Assembly: GCA_964221845.1 (NCBI GenBank)
Contig: CAXPZW010000036.1
Coordinates: 14,687-78,686 of the forward strand
DNA: 64,000 nt
Direction: 5' to 3'
Source of the DNA: CAXPZW01 sp964221845
Lineage (GTDB): Bacteria > Bacteroidota > Bacteroidia > Flavobacteriales_D > Sanyastnellaceae
In this document: one piece after another, positions 6,947 through 14,941 of the stretch
Numbering within the stretch: position 1 is the first letter of the stretch
How the letters are laid out: each line of letters begins with the position of its first letter
Program-made: the position numbers and the translations under genes
Notes under the pieces: model-generated
What the model was told of the DNA's origin: nothing
Database searches by the model: none
Seen by the model: the letters and a program-made list of their open reading frames with translations, nothing else

Positions 6947-8761
6947 ATGTTGCGACTCCTTCTGTATGTGGGTGCGTGGGCATGTGTTCTGCCGCTGTGC
7001 GGTCAAATCCAATTCGGGAGTGCTTCTGTGACCACCCAGGAGCTGAACATTGAGGGACTGCAGCGTCCCGACTCCTTGGATGCGCGCGCCAGCAGAGGCA
7101 CAAGCCTGGGAACCCTGCTTGCTCGACAAGGCTGGAACTTGCGGGCCACCGGTGCGTCTGGGCAAAGCCAGCAACTGCGCGTGGGCGGATTTTCGCCCGA
7201 TCACGTGGCGGTCTACTGGCAAGGTCTCGAGATCAACAGCCTGACCTTGGGCAGCGCGGACCTGTCGCTTTTGCCCGCATTCTTGTTCCCGGGCGCCACC
7301 TTCTCGCGACTGCCAACGGCGGACTTTGCTCCGGACGGCGCCATTGCCGGAGCCGTGCAACTCTCCCCCCAAGCTTCGGCCCCACGTTTGCGCGCAGCAT
7401 GGACTGGGAACTCCTTGGAAAACACCACAGCCGGTTTGGCCCTGCGTACCCAAGGAGCCCAAAACGGCCGGTCCGAAACCGCCTTACACCTCACTTGGGC
7501 CAACAACCGGTTTGAGTTTCAAGACCAGTTCAAGCCCGGGCACCCCACCGAGACCCAAGGGTTCAACAACCACCGTATGGCCCACGTGATGCACGGCTGG
7601 ACCCGCGCACTCTCAGGCGACTTGGTGTTGCGGGTGCAAGGGTGGGCCTTCGGACGCACCTTGCAGGTCCCTCCTACCGAAGGCAGCTACGGCACTGCCC
7701 ACGCCGACCAGCGCGAAGCGGGCCTGCGCTCCTCGGCAGTGCTCAAACGCATTGGCGACCGGCCCTGGGAAATCAGCCTGGCCCACGGCGTGGAGCACTT
7801 TGGCTACGACTACCGCACGTGCGACACGTGTGATGTAGAAGTCTTGTCGGACATTCCCACCCATCAAACCGTGCTTCGTGGCTGGAAGCAATTGGACGCG
7901 CAAGAACTGCGTCTATTCACCCGTTTGTCGCGCCGCAGCATCGCCAGTACCAACCACGGCAACCGCACCGAATACCGCCCGCTCATCGGGTTCGATTGGA
8001 GCAAGGTTCGGAACCTGAACGTGACGGGCATGTACGTGGTGGCTCCCCGCAGACTCCCCCAAATCACCGTGACGTACGACAACGACCTTCGCCGGCGCAA
8101 CCGCTTTTCACCAGTGTCGCGTATCCAAATCGGTCACCGCAGTCGCTTGCCGGACTTCAACGAACGCTACTGGAATCCTGGAGGCAATCCCGACTTGTTG
8201 CCCGAGCGCGGATGGACCCTTGCTTTGGCCCGCACCCAACAAGGACCGCATTTCAGCTATGGCATTGAACTCAACGGCCGCCGCTTGTTCAACGCCATCG
8301 CCTGGATCTTCGACGGGGAACAAAACGCCTGGACCCCCATCAACCAAGACCACGCCCGACACGCCGCGCTGGTGTTGCGTGGAAACTTCAAGCAGGGTCC
8401 ACTTGCCATCAAACTCAACCTGACCGGCCAACATGGCGAGGTACAAGACGAAGCAGGAGGCTGGACTCCTGCTCCCTTCCTGCCCGCCTTGATGGTCAAC
8501 CTGCACGCCGAATGGCAACAGGACTGGGGCGATGTGTTCCTGGCCGTACAGTCCCAATCGGCCCAAAACACCGCCTTGGAGGACGTGGCCGACGTCGATG
8601 GTTTTGTCCTGGTCGACTTAGGGCTGGGCCACACCTTCCGAAACCAACTGCGCCTCGAAGCCGAGGTGCGCAACCTTTTGAATACCCACTACCGACTCGT
8701 GTACGGCTATCCCATGCCGGGGCGGGTCCTTCAAATCAACCTGCTGTGTTCCCTGTATTGA
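6947..8761 (+). CDS. btuB: TonB-dependent cobalamin receptor, BtuB-type
   Basis: A 604-residue outer-membrane receptor. The signal peptide (MLRLLLYVGAWACVLPLCG) is followed by a plug domain (about residues 40-140: SLGTLLARQG, LRVGGFSPDHVAVY) and a beta-barrel ending in an aromatic-terminated strand (INLLCSLY). The B12 role rests on position: it lies directly behind a cobalamin riboswitch and ahead of a BtuG-like surface protein. I started at 6947, 45 bases after the aptamer. The frame is open further upstream but only through riboswitch RNA. Its stop overlaps the next gene's start. Confidence 0.9.
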   Translation: MLRLLLYVGAWACVLPLCGQIQFGSASVTTQELNIEGLQRPDSLDARASRGTSLGTLLARQGWNLRATGASGQSQQLRVGGFSPDHVAVYWQGLEINSLTLGSADLSLLPAFLFPGATFSRLPTADFAPDGAIAGAVQLSPQASAPRLRAAWTGNSLENTTAGLALRTQGAQNGRSETALHLTWANNRFEFQDQFKPGHPTETQGFNNHRMAHVMHGWTRALSGDLVLRVQGWAFGRTLQVPPTEGSYGTAHADQREAGLRSSAVLKRIGDRPWEISLAHGVEHFGYDYRTCDTCDVEVLSDIPTHQTVLRGWKQLDAQELRLFTRLSRRSIASTNHGNRTEYRPLIGFDWSKVRNLNVTGMYVVAPRRLPQITVTYDNDLRRRNRFSPVSRIQIGHRSRLPDFNERYWNPGGNPDLLPERGWTLALARTQQGPHFSYGIELNGRRLFNAIAWIFDGEQNAWTPINQDHARHAALVLRGNFKQGPLAIKLNLTGQHGEVQDEAGGWTPAPFLPALMVNLHAEWQQDWGDVFLAVQSQSAQNTALEDVADVDGFVLVDLGLGHTFRNQLRLEAEVRNLLNTHYRLVYGYPMPGRVLQINLLCSLY

Positions 8762-9807
8762 AACCTCTATTCCTGCTGGCGCTGGTGGCCACCTTGTTTG
8801 CCAGCTGCGCCAAAGAGGAAGATCCTGTCATCTGCACCGATACGCCTCTGGGCCCCGGCGTGTGGATCGCCAACGAAGGCGGCTTCGGCAACAACAACGC
8901 ATCGCTCACTTTCTTGGCCGATGACGGCTCCGTGCGCAATGGCATTTTTGAATCTGTGAACGGCCAACCCTTGGGCGACGTGGCCCAGTCCATCTTCACC
9001 CACAACGGCCTGGGCTACATCGCGGTGAACGGCAGCCAAAAGATCGAGGTCATCGACCTGAGCTCGGGTGAGCGCCTGCACACCCTGACCGGTTTTGATT
9101 ACCCGCGTGACTTCTGCGCGGATGCCGACGGTACCGTCTACGTTTCCAACGGCTCAGGTGCCGGTGAAGTGAGCGCGCTTGACGGCGCAGCAGGCCAGAT
9201 CGAATGGACCTCGCAAGTGGGTTCAGGCCCTGAGCGTATGGCTACCAACGACCAATTCTTGGTGGTGTGCAACAGCGGCGGCTTTGGCACCGACAACACC
9301 GTTTCTGTGTTTGACTTGAGTAACGATGTACTTGTACAAACCATTGAGGTAGGCGACCGACCGGTAGACATCGAAGTGGACGGCAACGGCGACTTCTGGG
9401 TACTCAGCAAAGGCGAGACGCTCTACAACGACAGCTGGGAAGTCACCGGTCACACCCCGGCCCGCTTGACCGAAATCTCGGGCAGTGATCTCTCCATCTC
9501 ACACAACCATCAAGTGGGCGAAGAAGGTGATCACCCCACGCATTTGGCGAAGACTCCTGCTGGGGTGCTTGTGGTGGCACTCAACGGCTTGCAGACCATC
9601 GCTCCAACCACGGGCTCGCTCACGGCATTGGTGGAAGGCAACTTCTACAGCTTGGATGTAGACCCCACCACCGGCTACCTCTGGGCTGCCCCTTACCCGG
9701 ACTTTCAGAACGCCAGCACCGTTGAGGTTTACGATGCTTCCGGCGCACTGATCACCACCCACGACGCAGGCATCGCGCCCAACACCGCGGCCTTCGTTTC
9801 GGAGTAA
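8758..9807 (+). CDS. BtuG-like surface lipoprotein (YncE/DUF5074-type beta-propeller)
   Basis: A 349-residue lipoprotein. The signal MKPLFLLALVATLFASC places the lipid on Cys17, and KEED after it is the type of acidic surface-export signal used in Bacteroidota. The rest is a beta-propeller with a GVWIANEGGFG start typical of DUF5074/YncE proteins. In Bacteroides, BtuG is such a propeller and captures B12 for BtuB. Here it follows btuB behind a B12 riboswitch. There is no nearby ATG: the start must be the TTG at 8758, whose TTGA overlaps the btuB stop, or a GTG at 8746. The overlap suggests translational coupling. Confidence 0.85.
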   Translation: MKPLFLLALVATLFASCAKEEDPVICTDTPLGPGVWIANEGGFGNNNASLTFLADDGSVRNGIFESVNGQPLGDVAQSIFTHNGLGYIAVNGSQKIEVIDLSSGERLHTLTGFDYPRDFCADADGTVYVSNGSGAGEVSALDGAAGQIEWTSQVGSGPERMATNDQFLVVCNSGGFGTDNTVSVFDLSNDVLVQTIEVGDRPVDIEVDGNGDFWVLSKGETLYNDSWEVTGHTPARLTEISGSDLSISHNHQVGEEGDHPTHLAKTPAGVLVVALNGLQTIAPTTGSLTALVEGNFYSLDVDPTTGYLWAAPYPDFQNASTVEVYDASGALITTHDAGIAPNTAAFVSE

Positions 9808-9811
9808 AGCC

Positions 9812-9843
9812 AGCCCTGGCCGGCGAGGGGAACCGGCCGGGCT
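9812..9843 (+). terminator. GC hairpin after btuG-like gene, weak terminator
   Basis: AGCCC-GGCCGG pairs with CCGGCC-GGCT around an 8-9-base loop just after the stop. The downstream T content is poor, so it may stabilise the 3' end rather than terminate efficiently. Confidence 0.45.
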
Positions 9844-9863
9844 GTTATCTGTTGGTTAAACTC

Positions 9864-9871
9864 TACTTTTG
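9864..9871 (+). promoter_or_regulatory. -7 box (TACTTTTG) of the DoxX operon
   Basis: Perfect TAnnTTTG, 46 bases upstream of the ATG at 9918. No clear -33 TTG at 19-21 bases. Confidence 0.45.
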
Positions 9872-9917
9872 AGCCAACCCGTCGCTGAATTTAGCGGCGC
9901 ACCTATCTGTTTGACGT

Positions 9918-11483
9918 ATGAAATTCCTCGTGTACATCTGCCGCGTGTTGGTGGGTTCCCTGTTCATCATTTCCGGCCTGATCAAGGTCAATGACGCCCT
10001 CGGTTTCTACTACAAACTGCAAGAGTATGCCGAACCCGGCGCCTTCAACTTGGCCTTCTTGGACGAGTACGGCATGGGTCTTGGAATCTTTGTTTCCATC
10101 GCGGAAATCCTGCTCGGCGTGGCGCTGGTGGTGGGCGCATTGCCCAAACTGACCACCATCCTTTCGGCGGTTATGATGGTGTTTTTCACAGTGCTCACGG
10201 GGTATACGTGCAACTGCGATCCAGACGGCACCACCACAGTGATGATGGTCAACGACGCCGGCGTTGAAGTCGAGGAAACCATACCCAACCAATGTGTATT
10301 GGAATGTGGGTGCTTCGGAAATGCCATCCCACTCAAGGCCTGCGAGTCCTACGCCAAGGATTGGATCATCTGCATCTTCCTGTTTCCCATCTTGATTTGG
10401 GCGCTGATGGGACGCATCCAGCTCAACACCAAACAAGAAGACATTTACCTGTTTGCCGGCTCCCTAGGGGTGCTCATGTGGTTCTGCATGACGTGGTTGG
10501 ATTGGCTCTGGCCCGTGCTGTTTACCGCGGTGTGTTACTTGGCCACTACTGCCATCAAGCGCCGCAGCAGCTCCCCTTACAAAGAGTGGTTCATGGCGGC
10601 GGCCATACTGGTGATCACCGGTGCGGTGCAGTGGTACACCCTCTCGCACTTGCCACTGAAAGATTACCGTCCCTACGCCGAAGGCAACAACGTCGCCATC
10701 CAAATGCTGGATGTGGACGGTTTGGTGCAAACCCTGTCCGACAAGCTCACCGACGGCGACAAGTCCGCGGTGGATGCCTGGTTGAAGGAGTTCGACGCCG
10801 TGAACCCTGATGTGGCCATTGCACTACGCGGCAAGGCCAGCCAAATCCTGGGCCTCTCAGGTCAAGCAAAACAAGACAGCATTGACGCGCTGCCAGCCGC
10901 CGCCGCACGTGCTGGATTGCGCGCCCCAGAACTTGCCACTGAGTTCACCTTCCGCAACACAAAAACCGGCGCCGACACCATCGTACTCAGCACCGATTGG
11001 CTGAAGATTTACAACGAGCCGTGGTTCAAGAACACCTACGAGAATGTGAGCTACGAAGGCAAATCCATCACCCTCAGCGAGGGCGTGGAACCCAACATTG
11101 TGGACTTGGCTCCAGAGAACTACGACGGCGAGCCTATGTTGGAGTCCATATTGGATGCTGAGTGGGTGTTCCTGCACATTTCCAAAGACTTGAACACTGC
11201 TTCGGTGGGCACGCAACCTGAACTCAACGCGTTGGCCCAAGCGGCCGAGGCGGCGGGCGTCTCGTTCTACGGCATGTCCAACGCGGGCTACGACGAAGCA
11301 GAGACGTTCCGTCATGCGCACCAAGCGGCCTACCCCTTCTTGGTGGCCGACCAGATTGAAATGAAGATCATCGTGCGCTCCAACCCGGGACTGGTGCTGC
11401 TCAACCGCGGTACTGTCGTGAAGAAATGGGCGTGGCGGGATGTGCCCGCTTGGGAAGATGTCAAAGGCGACCTCATCCCCTAA
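9918..11483 (+). CDS. BT_3928-type DoxX/MauE-like membrane protein with C-terminal thioredoxin-like region
   Basis: A 521-residue inner-membrane protein. The N-terminal half carries DoxX-type helices (LFIISGLIKVNDALGF) and a Cys-bearing hydrophilic loop with CNC and CGC motifs between helices (about residues 95-130). Further helices lie at 150-250. The last 200 residues are extracytoplasmic and resemble a thioredoxin fold without a clear CxxC. Flavobacteria and Bacteroides carry this architecture in a conserved family of unknown function, probably linked to membrane thiol/quinone redox. The next gene starts 3 bases after its stop. Confidence 0.8.
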   Translation: MKFLVYICRVLVGSLFIISGLIKVNDALGFYYKLQEYAEPGAFNLAFLDEYGMGLGIFVSIAEILLGVALVVGALPKLTTILSAVMMVFFTVLTGYTCNCDPDGTTTVMMVNDAGVEVEETIPNQCVLECGCFGNAIPLKACESYAKDWIICIFLFPILIWALMGRIQLNTKQEDIYLFAGSLGVLMWFCMTWLDWLWPVLFTAVCYLATTAIKRRSSSPYKEWFMAAAILVITGAVQWYTLSHLPLKDYRPYAEGNNVAIQMLDVDGLVQTLSDKLTDGDKSAVDAWLKEFDAVNPDVAIALRGKASQILGLSGQAKQDSIDALPAAAARAGLRAPELATEFTFRNTKTGADTIVLSTDWLKIYNEPWFKNTYENVSYEGKSITLSEGVEPNIVDLAPENYDGEPMLESILDAEWVFLHISKDLNTASVGTQPELNALAQAAEAAGVSFYGMSNAGYDEAETFRHAHQAAYPFLVADQIEMKIIVRSNPGLVLLNRGTVVKKWAWRDVPAWEDVKGDLIP

Positions 11484-11486
11484 GGC

Positions 11487-12743
11487 ATGAAAGACCTGCT
11501 GCGCAAACTGGGCTTGGGCCTCAGCGTGTTGCTGGGGGTGGTGACCTTGGTGTTCGCCATCTTCTCGTTGGGCGCCGATCCGGTCGAAAACCTGGTGAGC
11601 GAGAACACCTCCGAAGAGGTCAAGCAGGCCATCCGACGCAAATACAACTTGGACTTGGGCACGGGGCAGCGCTACCTGCTGTTTCTCAACGACCTGTCTC
11701 CCCTGTCCATCCACAACCCGAATTTCCCCGAAAGCCGGTTGCACTTTGACGACAGCTATGCTGGAGTCAAACTCATCGGTTTTACCGAGGCCCGTGCGCT
11801 GTACTTGAAGTCGCCCTACCTCGGGCGCTCGTTCGTGACTGACCGCTCGGTAAGTGCGGTGCTGGGCGAGGCGATTCCAGGCACGGCGTTGTTGGCGTTG
11901 GTGGCCATCACCATTGCACTTGTCTTGGGCATTGGACTGGGCACGCTTGCGGCCGTCAGGCCGGGCTCTTTGTTTGACCGGTTGGCTTTGGTATTGGCGG
12001 CGCTTGGCATGAGCGGACCGTCGTTCTTTATGGCCATGCTCATGGCGTGGCTCGGCGGTTGGGTGTGGTACGAGACCACGACGCTGCCTGCCCTTCCTTT
12101 TGCATTGGGATTGTTGTTTGCGCTGGGTACTTGGTTTGCCAAGCGTCAAGGCCGACAGGTTTCGGTGCTCAGTGGGACACTGGTAGGTGTGCTTGCCGGA
12201 GTGGCGGTTTGGATCGTAGGCAGCGCGTTGGGTTGGAATACGGGCACCATCCGGTTGCCGGGCACCGGGCTATCCATGAGTGGTTCGCTGTTGGAAGTGG
12301 ACGTGTGGGAAGGGCCTTATCTGGCGTGGGAAAATGTGCTGCTTCCGGCCATTACGTTGGGCATTCGCCCCTTGGCGGTGGTGGTGCAGCTGATGCGCAA
12401 TGCGCTGTTGGAAGTGCTCAGCCAAGACTACATCCGCACCGCCCGGGCAAAAGGGCTCAGTGAGTGGCGCGTGGTGCTGGTTCACGGCGTGCGCAATGCG
12501 TTGAACCCTGTGATTACTGCGGTTAGCGGCTGGTTTGCCAGCATGCTTGCCGGAGCCGTGTTCGTGGAGTTTGTGTTCGGCTGGAGAGGGTTGGGACTGA
12601 CCACCTACTCAGCCCTGGAACAAAACGACATGCCGGTGGTGATGGGCGCGGTGATTCTGATCGCGGCCACCTTTGTGGTGATCAACCTGCTGGTGGATGT
12701 GCTCTACGCCGTGGTGGACCCCAGGGTACGCTCAAACCGGTAG
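11487..12743 (+). CDS. Dpp/Opp-type ABC transporter permease
   Basis: A 418-residue inner-membrane permease of the binding-protein-dependent type. It has an N-terminal helix, a periplasmic segment (about 30-125), then the transport domain ending in the EAA loop (YIRTARAKGLSEWRVVLVHG), which contacts an ATPase. It is about 80-100 residues longer than typical DppB. The extra length lies around residues 190-270, where two additional hydrophobic segments are inserted ahead of the WENVLLPAITLG stretch. No ATPase, second permease or binding protein is nearby. It follows the DoxX-type gene by 3 bases, so the two are probably co-transcribed. Confidence 0.88.
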   Translation: MKDLLRKLGLGLSVLLGVVTLVFAIFSLGADPVENLVSENTSEEVKQAIRRKYNLDLGTGQRYLLFLNDLSPLSIHNPNFPESRLHFDDSYAGVKLIGFTEARALYLKSPYLGRSFVTDRSVSAVLGEAIPGTALLALVAITIALVLGIGLGTLAAVRPGSLFDRLALVLAALGMSGPSFFMAMLMAWLGGWVWYETTTLPALPFALGLLFALGTWFAKRQGRQVSVLSGTLVGVLAGVAVWIVGSALGWNTGTIRLPGTGLSMSGSLLEVDVWEGPYLAWENVLLPAITLGIRPLAVVVQLMRNALLEVLSQDYIRTARAKGLSEWRVVLVHGVRNALNPVITAVSGWFASMLAGAVFVEFVFGWRGLGLTTYSALEQNDMPVVMGAVILIAATFVVINLLVDVLYAVVDPRVRSNR

Positions 12744-13033
12744 GCCCGCTCCACTTTGCAGATCCGCACGTTGTACCAATCGTACCATTCCTGTTTTCCT
12801 TTTTGCTGCGCGACCAAGTGTTCGCTGTGCTGGCGCCAGATTTGGATGGATTCCAAGTCTTTCCAGTAACTGATGGTGATGGTGGTGTGGTCGCCCTTGT
12901 GATCTTGACCGAGGTAGCCCGGTGACTGCTGGATGGCGGCATCGAGCGCTGCAGACATGGCCTTGTACTCCTCGGTGATTTCGGATTTGTGGGCGGTAAA
13001 GATGACGGCGTAATGCGGTTGATCGAGGTTCAT
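12704..13033 (-). CDS. antibiotic biosynthesis monooxygenase (ABM) domain protein
   Basis: A 109-residue single ABM-fold protein: YAVIFTAHKS first strand, a central helix (MSAALDAAIQQSPG), then ITISYWKDLESIQIWRQH and a final WYNVRICKVERAY strand. Such dimeric alpha+beta barrels act as small cofactor-free monooxygenases or heme-degrading enzymes; the substrate is unknown. I started at MNLDQPHY; an in-frame extension to 13183 is low-complexity and unlikely. The 3' end overlaps the convergent permease gene by 40 bases, so the last 13 codons share DNA with that gene's tail. Confidence 0.82.
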   Translation of the reverse strand: MNLDQPHYAVIFTAHKSEITEEYKAMSAALDAAIQQSPGYLGQDHKGDHTTITISYWKDLESIQIWRQHSEHLVAQQKGKQEWYDWYNVRICKVERAYRFERTLGSTTA

Positions 13034-13373
13034 GGGGGGGGAGATACGGGGATGGAATTCGGTGATGATGGATCGGATGAATGGGACGCAGCTTCCGCCT
13101 GTGGGGCCCCACCGCCCCACCCCACCGCCGCCGCCAGTAGAGTCCCAAAATTCTGCCCTCTCCTCCCCCATCTCCAAGCCCAAAGCACCCCGTTTGGTGA
13201 ACGGTACCTCTACACGAATGCCTTGCCGATTTCATCCCACCGTTGACAACTCTCACACCGCTCCTAGCCCTTCTCCCACACCACTTACTTCAGACAATCG
13301 TACTTTTGCGGCAAGTTTGGCGACAATGACCCGCCTAACTGTTTGAAATTCAATCTTTTATTAAAATCTCCCC
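13034..13373 (+). other. 340-base intergenic region between divergent ABM gene and gapA
   Basis: No supported gene. It contains a run of seven G directly before the ABM start, a C-rich stretch around 13108-13138 (repeated CCACC/CCGCC), and the gapA promoter box at 13301. Small open frames here are low-complexity and lack homology signals I can see. Confidence 0.6.
13301..13308 (+). promoter_or_regulatory. -7 box (TACTTTTG) of gapA
   Basis: Perfect TAnnTTTG, giving a leader of about 60 bases before the ATG at 13374. Confidence 0.55.
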
Positions 13374-14834
13374 ATGGCTGTTTCAACCGCCTCACAGACT
13401 TACAGCAACGAACTGGAAGTATTCGTGAACCAACAGCGCGCAGCGGTAGACCTGCAACACTGCATCGGCAAACTGCTGCTTGAAAAATCCATTGAACTGG
13501 TCCTGTTCCGCAACCACCTAGTGGACGTGAACACCTCAGACATCCTGCGTTTGCACAGCTACGCAGCTGAGGTGGTGGGCAAGCCGATTTCGGTCTTCGA
13601 CAGCGCCGAACTCGCCGACCACATCTACCAAATGGACTTGGCTCCGGCCAAGATTGACATCGGCAAACTCTCTGCAGAGTGGTTGGCCGAGCGCGACCGT
13701 TTCAACAACAAAACCGACTTCCTCGAGGACAAGCTCGGCAACTTCCTCAACGACGGCGGTGACAGCCTCGAACCACGTGACGTAGTCCTCTACGGCTTTG
13801 GCCGCATCGGTCGCCTGTGCGCACGTGAGCTCATCAAACAAGCCGGTAAAGGCCAGCAATTGCGCCTCAAGGCCATCGTGACCCGCAAGGTGGACGAGAC
13901 CATCCTCGAGAAGCGCGCAGGTTTGCTCGCCAACGATTCGGTGCACGGTGAGTTTGCCGGTTCCATCCAAGTGGACTACGACCAACAATGCCTGTTGATC
14001 AACGGCCAACGCGTGCAAATGATCGCCGCAAACGACCCTTCTGAGATCGACTACACCCAATACGGCATCAACAACGCCCTGATTGTGGACAACACTGGTG
14101 TGTTCCGCGACCGCGAGGCCCTCTCGCTACACCTCAAGAGCAAAGGCGCCGAAAAGGTGATCCTCACTGCACCAGGCAAAGGCGTGCCCAACATTGTATA
14201 CGGCATCAACCACCGCGACCTCAACATCGAACAAGAGGACGTGTACTCGGCAGCCAGCTGCACCACCAACGCCATCAGCCCTGTGTTGAAGGTGATCGAA
14301 GACACCTACGGCATCCAACACGGCCACATCGAAACCGTGCACGCCTACACCAACGACCAGAACCTGCTGGACAACATGCACAAGAAGCACCGTCGTGGAC
14401 GCTCTGCAGCTGTGAACATGGTGATCACCGAAACAGGTGCAGGCAAGGCCGTAACCAAAGTGATTCCAGACCTCGACGGCAAACTGACCGCCAACGCTGT
14501 ACGCGTACCTACGCCCAACGGCTCACTGGCCATCCTCAACCTGACCCTCGGCAAGTCCGTGGAGCGCGAGGAACTGCTCGGTTCACTCAAAGCTGCGGCG
14601 CTGCAAGGCGACTTGGTTAACCAAATCCACTACTCCATCAACGAGGAGCTGGTGAGCAACGACATCATCGGCAACGAATGCTGCTCAGTGTTTGACAGCC
14701 CTGCCACCATCGTATCGCAAGACGGCAACAATGTGGTGCTGTACGTGTGGTACGACAATGAGTTTGGCTACACCAAGCAGGTGATCCGCCTGGCCAAGTA
14801 TGTGGCCAAGGTGCGTCGCAACATCTACTACTGA
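13374..14834 (+). CDS. gapA: glyceraldehyde-3-phosphate dehydrogenase, long Bacteroidota form
   Basis: A 486-residue NAD(P)-dependent enzyme oxidising glyceraldehyde-3-phosphate to 1,3-bisphosphoglycerate. Residues 1-130 are an alpha-helical extension absent from classical GAPDH but usual in the flavobacterial long form. The Rossmann motif GFGRIGR is at 141-147. The catalytic Cys is 296 (SCTTN). A GRSAAVNM loop and a WYDNEFGY end are conserved. It is monocistronic, with its own promoter box and a strong terminator. The N-terminal extension may adjust oligomerisation or the direction of flux; that is inference. Confidence 0.96.
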   Translation: MAVSTASQTYSNELEVFVNQQRAAVDLQHCIGKLLLEKSIELVLFRNHLVDVNTSDILRLHSYAAEVVGKPISVFDSAELADHIYQMDLAPAKIDIGKLSAEWLAERDRFNNKTDFLEDKLGNFLNDGGDSLEPRDVVLYGFGRIGRLCARELIKQAGKGQQLRLKAIVTRKVDETILEKRAGLLANDSVHGEFAGSIQVDYDQQCLLINGQRVQMIAANDPSEIDYTQYGINNALIVDNTGVFRDREALSLHLKSKGAEKVILTAPGKGVPNIVYGINHRDLNIEQEDVYSAASCTTNAISPVLKVIEDTYGIQHGHIETVHAYTNDQNLLDNMHKKHRRGRSAAVNMVITETGAGKAVTKVIPDLDGKLTANAVRVPTPNGSLAILNLTLGKSVEREELLGSLKAAALQGDLVNQIHYSINEELVSNDIIGNECCSVFDSPATIVSQDGNNVVLYVWYDNEFGYTKQVIRLAKYVAKVRRNIYY

Positions 14835-14861
14835 TCCTTGACCGAATCTTCGGTTCGCAAG

Positions 14862-14892
14862 GCCGCTTCCGCAATGGGAGCGGCTTTTTTTG
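14862..14892 (+). terminator. intrinsic terminator of gapA
   Basis: Stem GCCGCTTCC / GGGAGCGGC with a 5-base loop and seven T. A smaller hairpin (ACCGAA-TC-TTCGGT, 14841-14854) precedes it directly after the stop codon. Confidence 0.9.
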
Positions 14893-14941
14893 TTTTGGGA
14901 TTGGGTGAAGGCTAACTTCAGCCCTGCTTAAATCGACAACC

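Noticed and set aside
10857..12149. 430-residue open frame opposite the DoxX and permease genes
   Set aside because: Low-complexity Arg/Gln/His-rich composition and antisense to two supported genes.
13032..13346. 104-residue plus-strand frame in the gap before gapA
   Set aside because: Pro/Ser/Thr low-complexity frame across the gapA promoter; no start context or homology signal.
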